Assembly (NCBI GenBank): GCA_021821365.1 | Contig: JAKACN010000003.1 | Location: 1-55,950, forward strand | DNA from: Pseudomonadota bacterium | GTDB lineage: Bacteria; Pseudomonadota; Gammaproteobacteria; Burkholderiales; Burkholderiaceae_D | Direction: 5' to 3' | DNA length: 55,950 bases | Part shown: in pieces, positions 44,847 to 54,692 of the stretch | Layout: every line of letters begins with the position of its first letter | How positions within the stretch are numbered: position 1 is the first letter of the stretch | Notes under the pieces: generated by a model | What the model saw: the letters and a program-made list of their open reading frames with translations, nothing else | The model's database searches: none | What the model was told of the DNA's origin: nothing | Position numbers and translations under genes: made by a program

Positions 44847-45656
44847 ATGCCGGAAAAACGCGACGCGGCATTTGCGCAAGCGCGCGCCGCCCTCAGCGCA
44901 GCGAGAGGGCGCCACGGCCGGCAATCACTGCATCGATCCATCGGGCGAATTCCATTCACACCGCGTAATCTGGTCCATGCGATCGGCCTGCCTCTCCTGC
45001 TCTGGGCGCTCCTGATCGGGTTCAAGCTGGACCTCATGGTCCTGTGGCGTGCGGTGCTGGATTGGTGGCTGACGCAGCTTGGCATTCCGCTCAGGACGGT
45101 TGCGCCGCAACCGCCTGCCTTCGGCATCGCATTGGTATCGCTCGCCGCGGACGGTGCGTTTCGCCTGCCAGGGCTGGCGCTCTCGACGGCGACCGCGACA
45201 GCCGCCATCGCGGGATGGATATTGTCGTACCGCCTGCAGCGGGAGAAAATGCCGCTCCGGTATCTGGTGCGTATTCCGTGCGGCATACAGTTGACGGCAA
45301 CTGTCGCGATCTGGCTCTTCCCGGCGTCATTTTCCTTCACCGCGCACGATCATGTCGCCGATCTGGTCAACAACGGCTACCGGGTGATGCTGGCCATGCC
45401 CTTCATGCTTGGCGCCGGCTACTATGTGTTCAACGCAAGCCTGCTGCAGAAGGTGCAGTACACCGCAATTATTTTCGGATATTTCGTGTTGATGATTCCG
45501 CACAAGGCCGTGGCGCACGCCCTGATACTGCAGCACGGTTCGGTGCTGTTCATGCCGCTGCTTTACATGTGTTTCGGGACGACCTTCGATGTTCTCGCCT
45601 TCATCGCGCTGTATTCCTGGGCCGCCAGCAACCTGCCGGAGCAAAAGCTGGTGTGA
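44847..45656 (+). CDS. Multi-pass inner-membrane protein of unknown function
   Basis: A 269-residue protein with about six membrane segments (for example AIGLPLLLWALLIGFKL, STATATAAIAGWILSY, LTATVAIWLFPASF, VLFMPLLYMCFGTTFDVLAFIALYSW). The frame begins upstream with TTG 44820, but ATG 44847 (MPEKRDAAFAQ) has GGGGAG at good spacing and is preferred. It follows the barrel gene by 23 bp as last gene of the polysaccharide cluster. I do not recognise the family. It could be a polymerase accessory or transport subunit. Confidence 0.75.
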   Translation: MPEKRDAAFAQARAALSAARGRHGRQSLHRSIGRIPFTPRNLVHAIGLPLLLWALLIGFKLDLMVLWRAVLDWWLTQLGIPLRTVAPQPPAFGIALVSLAADGAFRLPGLALSTATATAAIAGWILSYRLQREKMPLRYLVRIPCGIQLTATVAIWLFPASFSFTAHDHVADLVNNGYRVMLAMPFMLGAGYYVFNASLLQKVQYTAIIFGYFVLMIPHKAVAHALILQHGSVLFMPLLYMCFGTTFDVLAFIALYSWAASNLPEQKLV

Positions 45657-45658
45657 TT

Positions 45659-46327
45659 TCAGTCCAGGAACTCCACGAACTCGCCCAGGTCCGCGCGCGT
45701 GGTGGACAGCCTGTTCGCCGGCGCATCCGGATCCGCATAACCGATTGCCATGCCGCAGAACAGCATCATGTGCTCCGGCAGCTTCAGAAAGTTCGCGACG
45801 GTCTGCGGATAGAGCGACCATGCTTCCTGCGGGCAGCTGTCCAGGCCTTCCTCGCGTAGCAGCAGCATCACGTTTTGCAGGAACATCCCGAGATCGGCCC
45901 ACTGCGGCCGCCCCATGCGACGATCGATGCTGCAGAACAATCCCATGGGCGCGCCGAAAAATGCGAAGTTACGCGCGAACTGGCGCTTGCGCCCGGCCTT
46001 GTCTTCGCGCGGTATGCCGAGACACGCGTACAGATCCTCGCCGACCTTGTAGCGCCGCTCGCGGTAGGGCGACATCAGGCTCCCGGGATAGATGTCGTAG
46101 TCGGTCGCCTCGCCGTCGGGCGCTTCGCGCACTCGCGCTTGCATGATCTGCTTGAGCCCGGCCATGGAGGCGCCGCTGACGATATGGATATGCCATGGCT
46201 GCAGGTTGCCGCCGGAAGGAGCGCGGCTTGCGCCCCTGAGCACCCGGCGAATCACATCGTGCGGCACCGGCTGGTCGAGAAATCCGCGCACCGAACGACG
46301 TGTCGTGATGGCATCGCTCACCTTCAT
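45659..46327 (-). CDS. Nitroreductase family protein (FMN-dependent)
   Basis: A 222-residue enzyme of the nitroreductase/oxidoreductase fold. The N-terminus MKVSDAITTRRSVRGFLDQPVPHD and RASRAPSGGNLQPWHIHIV are FMN-binding landmarks. ADLGMFLQNVMLLLREEGLDSCPQEAW and FCGMAIGYADPDAPANR close the fold. It uses NAD(P)H to reduce nitroaromatics or quinone-like compounds. AAGGAG lies seven bases before the ATG. Its 3' end meets the polysaccharide cluster with 2 bp between stops. It is followed on the same strand, upstream, by nitronate monooxygenase, so both may handle nitro compounds. Confidence 0.93.
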   Translation of the reverse strand: MKVSDAITTRRSVRGFLDQPVPHDVIRRVLRGASRAPSGGNLQPWHIHIVSGASMAGLKQIMQARVREAPDGEATDYDIYPGSLMSPYRERRYKVGEDLYACLGIPREDKAGRKRQFARNFAFFGAPMGLFCSIDRRMGRPQWADLGMFLQNVMLLLREEGLDSCPQEAWSLYPQTVANFLKLPEHMMLFCGMAIGYADPDAPANRLSTTRADLGEFVEFLD

Positions 46328-46445
46328 CCTGAACTCCTTCGTACTGATCCTGCAAGGTCAATCACGGCGGCCGCTGGCATCAGTCGTCCGGCCCGGAAAA
46401 GAATCAACCGTTTCCCCATGCCGCAGGGAAGCGCCGCGGAGGCTA

Positions 46446-47444
<999 letters not shown>

Positions 47445-47599
47445 TCAAGCAGCGCGCCTGCGCGTTCGGGCGCTTATCTTGCCATGAATTGTCGATCGGC
47501 ACGCGACGCCTCGCACCGCGCGCCAGAAAACATCCCGTGCTACATTGGCAGCTTCCAGCGCGCATCCATCGTTGCATCGTACACAGGGAGGTTCCAGTC

Positions 47600-48403
47600 A
47601 TGAGCAATTCTGAATCGATGGCCCATTCGGGCGAACCGCTGCGCTACTGGCGCGACGGCCCGGTCGCGCATCTGCGGTTCAACCGCCCCGAGGTGCTGAA
47701 TGCGCTGGATCTTCCTTCAGCAAATGCTTTTCTTGCGGCGTGCCAGGACATCTCTGCGGACGCGTCGGTGCGCGTCGTGGTGGTGAGCGGAGAGGGGAGG
47801 GCGTTCATCGCAGGCGGCGACCTCGCGGCGATGCGGGACAACCCGGTGGATACGGCGTGGGCGCTGATCCAGCCGATGCACGCCGCGATCCGGTTGCTGG
47901 CCGATCTCCCAGCGCCTGTCATCGCCAGCCTGCATGGCGCGGTTGCGGGGGGCGGCCTCGGCGTCGCGCTCGCATGCGACCTGGCGATCGCCGCCGAGGG
48001 AACGCGCTTCAATCTCGCATACGTCAATATCGGCACCAGTTCGGACTGCGCCACCTCATGGGCATTGCCCCGCCTGGTCGGCACGCGCAAAGCCATGGAG
48101 ATCGCACTCCTCGGGGAGACTTTCGATGCGGACGAGGCATTGCGATTGGGCTTGGTGAACCGCGTGGTGCCGGCAGCCGAGCTGGAAGCCGAGACGCAAA
48201 AACTCGCCCGACGCCTCGCTGACGGTCCGCCGCTTGCGCTGGCGAAGCTCAAGCGCCTGGTGCGCGAGTCGCTCGATCGCGATCTGTCCGCGCAACTCGA
48301 TGCGGAAGCGGAAGGCTTCCTCGCTTGCGCGGCGACGGCCGACTTCGCGGAAGGCATCGCCGCGTTCTTCGAGAAGCGGCGCGCACGCTATCAGGGACGT
48401 TGA
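47600..48403 (+). CDS. Enoyl-CoA hydratase/isomerase family protein
   Basis: A 267-residue crotonase-fold enzyme. Oxyanion-hole segments are visible as GEGRAFIAGGDLAAM and ASLHGAVAGGGLGVALACDLAIA. NLAYVNIGTSSDCATSWALPRLVGTRKAMEIALLGETFDADEALRLGLVNRVV is the usual middle. The residue corresponding to Glu144 of classic hydratases lies in the altered IGTSSD stretch, so an isomerase or other crotonase reaction is possible. AGGGAGGTTCCAGTC precedes ATG 47600. It stands alone, divergent from the nitronate monooxygenase gene. Confidence 0.92.
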   Translation: MSNSESMAHSGEPLRYWRDGPVAHLRFNRPEVLNALDLPSANAFLAACQDISADASVRVVVVSGEGRAFIAGGDLAAMRDNPVDTAWALIQPMHAAIRLLADLPAPVIASLHGAVAGGGLGVALACDLAIAAEGTRFNLAYVNIGTSSDCATSWALPRLVGTRKAMEIALLGETFDADEALRLGLVNRVVPAAELEAETQKLARRLADGPPLALAKLKRLVRESLDRDLSAQLDAEAEGFLACAATADFAEGIAAFFEKRRARYQGR

Positions 48404-48588
48404 TGCGGCACGCGGCCGGCTGCGCGCAACAGTGTGCCGACAGCAAGGGGAATGAATATGGGGACAATCAATGCGGCATGCGCAGAAAGGGTTTCGCGCA
48501 CGAGCGATGCACAGCCCTGCAACATCTTGCTGATATTCGGATGTTGATTGCCGTCGACAGCATCGGGCGTGTGCAGCCGGTCATGCAT
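48391..48588 (-). CDS. Possible small membrane protein, 65 residues
   Basis: A short frame begins at ATG 48588, 7 bp after the stop of the DUF2231 remnant. GAGAGG sits at good spacing, which suggests translational coupling. The product has a polar first half and one hydrophobic segment near the end (AHAALIVPIFIPLAVGTLL). It overlaps the 3' end of the enoyl-CoA hydratase gene by 13 bp. I do not recognise a family, and it may not be expressed. Confidence 0.3.
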   Translation of the reverse strand: MHDRLHTPDAVDGNQHPNISKMLQGCASLVRETLSAHAALIVPIFIPLAVGTLLRAAGRVPHQRP

Positions 48589-48594
48589 AGCCTC

Positions 48595-48894
48595 TCATAG
48601 CCTGACACGGCGCTCTCCATGGCGCCGCTCGACCTGGGCCGAAGCAGGCAAGGCGCTTTCTACGGGTTCCGGCGGCGTCACGACAGCCACCCCATGAACA
48701 TGCACCATGCGGCCGCCGAGCCATCCCGAGAAGGCGAGTGCGATAACCGAGATCGCCGATAGCCATTGCGGAGTGGTGGTCTCGACGCCTCGTGAGCGCA
48801 TCCACAGGTTGATCAGATACAGCACGACAACCGCCAGATTCATGCTCATGTGCGTGACGGCAATGCCTTTGACACCCTTCGGCAAAGACAGCAA
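48595..48894 (-). pseudogene. DUF2231-type membrane protein, C-terminal half only
   Basis: A 99-residue frame whose best start is TTG 48894 (or ATG 48849). It contains VKGIAVTHMSMNLAVVVLYLINLWMR and SVIALAFSGWLGGRMVHVHGVAV, the second half of a DUF2231 membrane domain. The first half, with its HPxHP-type opening and two membrane segments, is absent, and the frame closes a short way upstream. I see it as a 5'-truncated remnant or a much shortened variant. It lies downstream of the MFS gene on the same strand. Confidence 0.55.
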
Positions 48895-48972
48895 ATTTGG
48901 CCGCTTTTCACCTGTTGCCGCAGTCCATCTCGTGCCCCTGCCGGTCGTAGGACCGCGAATACAACGCGTCGT

Positions 48973-50244
48973 CTATCGCGGCTGGTCTCTGCGCAGCGTT
49001 TCGCGCATGCGGACAGCGGCGACGGAACCCGAGGCAAACGTCAACGCGGCAACGAGCCATATCGCGCTGGTCACGCCGAATGCATCGGCCACCAGCCCGG
49101 ACAGCAACGCGCCGACGGCATAGCCCAGGTCGCGCCACAGACGATAGACGCCGACAGTTGACGCGCGCCATGCCGGATGGACGACGTCGCCGATGGCGGC
49201 CAGAAGCGTGGGATACACCATTGCCGTACCGGCACCAAGCAGCACGGCGCCGGCAACGAAGCTAACGAATGCCGCCGTCATGGCCATAATGGCGATGCCG
49301 ATTGCCTGCACCCACATGCCAACCACGATCAACCCCTTGCGGCCGATCCGGTCCGACAATGCGCCGGTGAAGAGCTGGCAGATTCCCCACACGGCCGGGT
49401 AGATCGCGGCCAGCATCCCGATCTGTGCGAATGTCATGCCGGCGGCGGCAAATACCAGGGGGAACAAGCCCCACGCCATGCCATCGTTGAGGTTGTTCAC
49501 GAGCCCGGCCTGGCTGATTGAGGACAGCTCGCGGTCGCGCCAGCTCGTGCGCAAGAAGATCTCGCGCTGGGAGGGCGTTCTACCGCCGTGTTGCTGCGCG
49601 GCCGATGCCGCTTCGTGGTGCGCATGGGCCCGCGTTTCACGCACAACGAAGACAGAGAGCAGCAAACCGCATACGGCGAAAATGACTCCGAGATAGAAGG
49701 GTTCCGGACGCAATCCATAGCGTGCGGCTATCCATCCGGTCGCGAGCGCCGCGACGGCGACTGCGAAGTAACCGGCAAACTCGTTGATCCCCATCGCCGT
49801 GCCGCGCTTGTTCGGCCCGGCCAAGTCGATCTTCATGATGACGGTGGTTGACCACGTCAAGCCCTGACTGATGCCCAGCAGGGCATTGGCGAACAGCACC
49901 CAATTCCAGGACGGCGCCCACATCAGCAGAAACGGCACCGGGACGGCGACCAGCCAGCCGGTCACGAGGACCGTCTTGCGGCCGTAGCTGTCCGAACAAC
50001 GACCGGCGACATAATTCGTCATCGCCTTCGTGATGCCGAAGACAACGATGAACGACAGGATCGCGGTATGCGCGACGAGCCGGAAATCCTGTTCGGCAAT
50101 CGCGGGCAAGATGCTGCGCTCCATCCCGACCATCGCGCCGACGAAAGCATTGACCAGCACCAGCAAACTGAATTGCCGCCAGTTCGCGCGCAATCCGAGC
50201 GCAAGCCCGGCGTCGTTGTCCCGCATCGATGGTACGGCGCTCAT
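48973..50244 (-). CDS. Major facilitator superfamily transporter
   Basis: A 423-residue inner-membrane carrier with 12 predicted segments. MFS signatures appear in both halves (VAGRCSDSYGRKTVLVTGW after segment 2; GALSDRIGRKGLIVVGMW in the second half). The central loop is His-rich (RAHAHHEAASAAQQHGG). ATG 50244 lies 4 bp after the stop of the upstream metallo-beta-lactamase-fold gene, so the two form an operon. A start further up would lie inside that gene. The substrate is unknown. The partner enzyme suggests a sulfur compound. Confidence 0.9.
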   Translation of the reverse strand: MSAVPSMRDNDAGLALGLRANWRQFSLLVLVNAFVGAMVGMERSILPAIAEQDFRLVAHTAILSFIVVFGITKAMTNYVAGRCSDSYGRKTVLVTGWLVAVPVPFLLMWAPSWNWVLFANALLGISQGLTWSTTVIMKIDLAGPNKRGTAMGINEFAGYFAVAVAALATGWIAARYGLRPEPFYLGVIFAVCGLLLSVFVVRETRAHAHHEAASAAQQHGGRTPSQREIFLRTSWRDRELSSISQAGLVNNLNDGMAWGLFPLVFAAAGMTFAQIGMLAAIYPAVWGICQLFTGALSDRIGRKGLIVVGMWVQAIGIAIMAMTAAFVSFVAGAVLLGAGTAMVYPTLLAAIGDVVHPAWRASTVGVYRLWRDLGYAVGALLSGLVADAFGVTSAIWLVAALTFASGSVAAVRMRETLRRDQPR

Positions 50245-50248
50245 GATG

Positions 50249-50992
50249 TCAGGCGAAGGTATGTTGGCCGAGATTGGCGGCAATCAGGCGCTCCATGTCC
50301 GCCGGCCTTGCAGGCACGCTGGCCGTGACGGCAGCAATGAAGTCTTCCCGCCCCAGCGACAGCAGCGGATTGGCGCGCCGCTCGAAACCCAGCGTGGACA
50401 GCGGTTTGCCCGATATGTCCGCGCCGCACGGACTGCCGGCGGTATGTCCGGGGAAAATCTCGAGATCGTCCGGCAATGCCAGCAACCTCTCGTGCAGGCT
50501 TTCCCAAAGCCGGCCGGCCATTTCGTACTCGCGTCCGGCCAGGTCCGGCCGCCCGACCGAGCCGACGAACAGCGTATCGCCGGTCAAGATGAACCATGGT
50601 GCCGGGCCGCGCCGGTGATCGGCCACCAGCAAGCAAATGCTGTCTCCCGTGTGTCCGGGCGTATGCAGCACCTCGACGCGGGTATTGCCAGCCATGAGCA
50701 CGTCACCGTCGTTCAGCGGCGAAAAGGCATAAGCGGTCTTGCCGCGATTACTCGCATGCAGCAGATAGTCGGCGCCAGCCTGTTCGGCCAGCGCGCGGCC
50801 ACCGGACAAGTGATCGGCGTGGATGTGCGTATCGAACACGAACGTGATGGCGACGTTGAGCTTCTGTGCCTGCGTCAGGTACCAGGCCTCGTCGCCCGCG
50901 AGAACATCGACGGCGACTGCCTTGCCGAGCCCGCCGCAGCCAAAGAAATACGAAATGGAAGCGTCGTCGTTGACGCGTTGCTTGAAGAACAT
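50249..50992 (-). CDS. Metallo-beta-lactamase-fold hydrolase, ETHE1/persulfide-dioxygenase-like
   Basis: A 247-residue metalloenzyme. Metal-binding motifs are THIHADHLSG, LHTPGHTGDS, GDTLFVGSVGRPDL and EIFPGHTAGSPCG. The order and the GRPDL step resemble ETHE1/Blh persulfide dioxygenases and glyoxalase-II-like enzymes. The frame is open up to 51160, but ATG 50992 has CAGGAGACGACT directly ahead and gives the family N-terminus (MFFKQRVNDDASISYFFGCG). It forms an operon with the MFS gene. An inverted repeat overlaps its likely promoter at 51190-51207. Confidence 0.87.
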   Translation of the reverse strand: MFFKQRVNDDASISYFFGCGGLGKAVAVDVLAGDEAWYLTQAQKLNVAITFVFDTHIHADHLSGGRALAEQAGADYLLHASNRGKTAYAFSPLNDGDVLMAGNTRVEVLHTPGHTGDSICLLVADHRRGPAPWFILTGDTLFVGSVGRPDLAGREYEMAGRLWESLHERLLALPDDLEIFPGHTAGSPCGADISGKPLSTLGFERRANPLLSLGREDFIAAVTASVPARPADMERLIAANLGQHTFA

Positions 50993-51189
50993 AGTCGTCT
51001 CCTGACATATCAAGGTCTTGTTGTCCATTCGCACCAGCCCGTCAGTTCCCTGAGCGCGCATCCATGCAGGCGCCGCACACAATGGCGGGGCCGGGTGCAA
51101 TCCGTTACGGGTCATTTCATTGCCGCAAGGCGCGGTGCCGAGGGTGAACCGTGCTTGCACGGGTGCGCGTCTCCGAAATCCATAAAGCT

Positions 51190-51226
51190 AATAATCTAAC
51201 GATTATTGGATTGTAATGTAATCTAC
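51190..51226 (-). promoter_or_regulatory. Promoter with inverted-repeat operator for the metallo-beta-lactamase/MFS operon
   Basis: AATAATC (51190-51196) and GATTATT (51201-51207) are perfect 7-bp arms around TAAC. On the minus strand a -35 (TTGCGT, complement of about 51225-51230) and a 17-bp spacer put AATAAT, the repeat's own arm, at the -10 position. A repressor here would block transcription. ArsR-type sulfide sensors such as BigR use similar AT-rich repeats. The 5' leader would be about 190 bases. Confidence 0.5.
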
Positions 51227-51265
51227 GCAAGACTTCGACGTCAAGGGAAAATGTGCCGGCGCGCC

Positions 51266-54200
51266 TTAAATGCGCTCTGTCTCGCGTGTGTCTTGCCTAT
51301 CGCCGAACTGTTGCACGAAGTCCTGCAGCGCCCGCATGGCAGACCCCAGCTCTTCGACCAATTGCGTCGCCGCGTTGCCGTGACCTTGTCTCAATGCCGC
51401 GATGAGCGAAGCGACCACGGACGCAAGATGCGAAATCCGGAGAAACCTGGCGGCACCATGAATGCCATGCAGGGCCTCCATCACCTCCGCCGGATCGGCG
51501 GTCTCAAGACGGCACACGACTTCATCGACGGTGTCGCGGTAAGTCGTGACGAATTGCTGCAGCAGCTCGGCATAGTTATTCTTGTTGCCGTTGAAGATCT
51601 CCAGGCCCGCAGCGAGGTCGACCACCGGCAGCGCGACGCCCCGCATCCGCTCCTCGCGGGCGGGGTCATCCGCCACGGACTGCTGCTGCGGACAATGGCG
51701 CAAGCCGACCAGGACGGCGAGCAGGCCGGAGATGTCGATCGGCTTGACGAGATGCGCGTTCATGCCGGCGTTCCGCGACCTTTCGATGTCATCGGCCAGC
51801 GCATCGGCGGTGACCGCGATGATCGGCAGATCGTGCCGACCGAATTCTTCCCGGATGATCCGTGTCGCTGCATAGCCGTCCATGACGGGCATGTGAATGT
51901 CCATCAGGATGGCGTCGAAGTCCTGGCCGGAATCGCGCAATGCGTCGATGGCTTCCAGCCCGTTGGCGGTGACGACGACCGCGGCGCCTGCCTGTCTCAG
52001 AAGGTGTTCGATGACCTGCCGGTTGATGGCATTGTCCTCGGCAATCAGCACGCGCATGCCGGCAAGGCGCTGGCTTGCCTCCTGATGTGCGATCGGCGCC
52101 TCCGCGACCTCGATCCCGCGCGCCCTGCGAACCGCGTCGCTCAGGCTTGCCGCCGTCACCGGCTTGGCCAGCACGCCCCGCACATCGAGGCCGTCACTCG
52201 CCGCGGCCGCCTCTCCCACCTCGTGGCCGCTCGCCATGAGCAGCACTGTCGGCAGGCGAATGGCAGGGTCATCATGCACCCGCCGGAGCATCTCGATGCC
52301 ATCCATCGCAGGCATGTGCCAGTCGAGCAGCATCAGGTCGTACTCCCGCCCATGAGGCGCGCCCAGCCGCAGCTTCTCCAGCCCCGCCGCGGCGGAGCGG
52401 GCCACCGTCGCATGCCAGCCAAAGGCGGAGCAGGTCCGCTCCAGGATATCGCCGATTAAAGGATGATCGTCGACGACGAGCAGATGAAGTTCACTCGGGT
52501 CCCGCTCCGCCGGGGCTGATCGCGCATCCTCGGGCAGGGCCAGGTTCACGCTGAAGCCGAAGGTCGTGCCTTTTCCCACGGCACTCTCGACCGTAATGCG
52601 GGCTCCCATCAGCTCGACCAGCCTGGCGCTGATCGCCAGGCCGAGTCCCGCACCGCCATATTTTCGCGCCCGGGACGGGTCTCCTTGCGAAAACACGTCA
52701 AATATCCGGCCCAGATATTCTTCCGGAATGCCGATGCCGGTATCCCGAACGGTGAATTGCACGGTGACCTGTCCGTCCTGCCGCGAGCACGGATGGACCG
52801 ATACCACGAGATCGCCGGCCTCGGTGAATTTGGCGGCGTTGCCGGCCAGATTGACCAGGATCTGTTGCAGCCGCAGTGCGTCGCCGATCAGCGTGGCAGG
52901 CATATCCGGCGCCACATCAAACACCATTTCAACCGGCTTGTCGCGCAAGGCGCTGCAGGCGACCGCCGCCACGCGCTGAAGGAGCGCATCCAGGGAAAAC
53001 GGCGCCTGATCGAGACGCAGTGCGCCCGCCTCGATCCTGGACAAGTCCAGGATGTCGCCGATCAGCAGGGACAAGGTCTGGGCCGACAGATGGAGATTGT
53101 CGACATATTCGCGCTGGACCGGATTCAATCGGGAATCGGCGATCAGCCGCGCCAGGCTGACGACGGCGTTCAACGGATTGCGGATCTCATGGGAGATCGT
53201 CGCCAGGAATGTGCTTTTGGCGCGGCTGGCCGATTCCGCATCCCGCGCTTTCACCGTGAGCTCGGCGTTCAGCGAGGCGATTTCCTGCGTTCGCTGTTCG
53301 ACCCGTTGTTCCAGCAGTTCACGCTGCTTGACAAGCTCTTCGCGGGCTCGCAACGACTGCATTCCGTACGCCAGGTTCGCGGCCAGCTCTTCCAGCAGCT
53401 TGAGCTCTTCCCGATGAAATGCATCGGCACTCGTCGAGCACAGCACAAGGGCACCAGAAGTCTGTCCATCGACGATGAGCGGAAGCGCCACCCAGGTACA
53501 GCCGTCCTGCCGCTGGGCGCCGTCGCTGCAGGATGAGACGGCCGGATCGCATGGGCACGCGTGACGCGCGTGAGCGATGCCGCTGCCGATGGCCGTATCG
53601 GCCAGTGCGCGCGCGAAATCCTGCATGGCTTGCGAGGTCAGGTGCAGACCGCATGGGCCGGTGTCGTCGCGCCGACGTTGCGCATTCTTCCGGCCCGTCC
53701 TCGCATCGCGCGGCAGGATATCGACCGATGCGACCAGGTAGCCGCCGGACTCGACCAGGATGCGGCAAAGATGATTGAACAGTTCGCACTCGCTGGTGGC
53801 CTGCACCATGCTGATATTGCAGTCGCTGAGAAGGCGCAGCGTGCGGTTGAGCCGCTTCTGCCGATCCCGCAGGCCGCTGATGTAGCCACCCATCAGCGCA
53901 AACCAGGGCAGGGTGATCGCCAGCGCGACCCATTGCAGAAGTTCCAGCTGCAGATCGAGCTTATGCCGCTTGAAATGCCACAGCAGTGCGATCAGTGCGC
54001 CATAGGCAAGCAGGATTCCGACCGCGTGCCACAGCAAGGCGCGACGCGTCAGCCGCAGCACGCCAAACAGGAAGATCATCAGCAGGACGATCAGGAATAC
54101 CGCGCGCCCCTGGTCGGCGCGGTACATCGCGTAAGCGATGACGGCCGTCGCGCTCCACATCTGGAACCGTGTGAGGCTGGGATCGGCAAACTTCCGGTTC

Positions 54201-54571
54201 ACTCCGGAACAGAACAGGATGAAGAACAGGGCGCAGAGGAAAAGAATGAGCGCCGCGCTCTGAAAGAAGGCGGAGAATGACAGCACGCCTTGCAGGGCAC
54301 AGGCAAACAGCAGGCCGATGACGAGCAGGGACGACCCCGCCGCAATGTAATAGCGTTGTATTCGCAGCGTCTGATTGGCATCGTCCTGGCACTTCGACAG
54401 AAAGCGCCTCATCTGCCTTCGAAGCACGGCCGTCTCCTTGTTATTTCTATATGCCTGCCCCAGCCTTGCCGTCATCCGAAATGCCATCGGATCATGCGTC
54501 ATGGCGGCGATGCCTGCGGGCCGAACCCGGAAGCCGCCGTACTCTGGCCGCAATGCAGCATCATCGCCCAT
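51266..54571 (-). CDS. Hybrid histidine kinase (membrane sensor, GAF, HisKA, two receivers, Hpt)
   Basis: A 1101-residue sensor. Six or so membrane segments lie between about 80 and 230. A GAF-like domain follows (about 255-400) with a Cys-rich patch (ARHACPCDPAVSSC), then a coiled coil. The kinase has His461 in ATISHEIRNPLNAVVSLARL and ATPase boxes NLAGNAAKFTEAG, RDTGIGIP and GGAGLGLAIS. Receiver 1 has Asp750 and receiver 2 has Asp891. The C-terminal Hpt has His1035 in EALHGIHGAARFLRI, where the usual HxxKG lysine is His. The frame extends upstream, but ATG 54571 (MGDDAALRPEY) is the best start. It resembles BarA-type phosphorelay kinases. The output regulator is not in the window. Confidence 0.88.
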   Translation of the reverse strand: MGDDAALRPEYGGFRVRPAGIAAMTHDPMAFRMTARLGQAYRNNKETAVLRRQMRRFLSKCQDDANQTLRIQRYYIAAGSSLLVIGLLFACALQGVLSFSAFFQSAALILFLCALFFILFCSGVNRKFADPSLTRFQMWSATAVIAYAMYRADQGRAVFLIVLLMIFLFGVLRLTRRALLWHAVGILLAYGALIALLWHFKRHKLDLQLELLQWVALAITLPWFALMGGYISGLRDRQKRLNRTLRLLSDCNISMVQATSECELFNHLCRILVESGGYLVASVDILPRDARTGRKNAQRRRDDTGPCGLHLTSQAMQDFARALADTAIGSGIAHARHACPCDPAVSSCSDGAQRQDGCTWVALPLIVDGQTSGALVLCSTSADAFHREELKLLEELAANLAYGMQSLRAREELVKQRELLEQRVEQRTQEIASLNAELTVKARDAESASRAKSTFLATISHEIRNPLNAVVSLARLIADSRLNPVQREYVDNLHLSAQTLSLLIGDILDLSRIEAGALRLDQAPFSLDALLQRVAAVACSALRDKPVEMVFDVAPDMPATLIGDALRLQQILVNLAGNAAKFTEAGDLVVSVHPCSRQDGQVTVQFTVRDTGIGIPEEYLGRIFDVFSQGDPSRARKYGGAGLGLAISARLVELMGARITVESAVGKGTTFGFSVNLALPEDARSAPAERDPSELHLLVVDDHPLIGDILERTCSAFGWHATVARSAAAGLEKLRLGAPHGREYDLMLLDWHMPAMDGIEMLRRVHDDPAIRLPTVLLMASGHEVGEAAAASDGLDVRGVLAKPVTAASLSDAVRRARGIEVAEAPIAHQEASQRLAGMRVLIAEDNAINRQVIEHLLRQAGAAVVVTANGLEAIDALRDSGQDFDAILMDIHMPVMDGYAATRIIREEFGRHDLPIIAVTADALADDIERSRNAGMNAHLVKPIDISGLLAVLVGLRHCPQQQSVADDPAREERMRGVALPVVDLAAGLEIFNGNKNNYAELLQQFVTTYRDTVDEVVCRLETADPAEVMEALHGIHGAARFLRISHLASVVASLIAALRQGHGNAATQLVEELGSAMRALQDFVQQFGDRQDTRETERI

Positions 54572-54679
54572 GGAAACCCCATGGAATGTATGGGAGAACT
54601 TGATCCAAGTCAACGAAGGTGCGCGTCGTCGTGAAGAGGTCGTGTCAAGCGGCCTTCGGCAGACCGGATTGCCCCCTGT

Positions 54680-54685
54680 TATACT
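54680..54685 (+). promoter_or_regulatory. Candidate -10 element of the trpS leader transcript
   Basis: TATACT (54680-54685) is a good -10 match. The start site would fall near 54691-54693, at or just before the leader-peptide ATG, so the leader peptide may be translated from a leaderless or nearly leaderless mRNA. A -35 match upstream (TTCGGC) is weak. Confidence 0.45.
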
Positions 54686-54692
54686 GTCGCCC

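Noticed and set aside
50993-51160. N-terminal extension of the metallo-beta-lactamase-fold protein
   Set aside because: The strong ribosome site and family N-terminus are at 50992. The extension has low-complexity Ala/Pro sequence.
51112-51183. 23-codon minus-strand frame in the leader of the metallo-beta-lactamase operon
   Set aside because: It starts at the predicted transcript start and has no regulatory codon bias. It could be a leader peptide, but nothing supports it.
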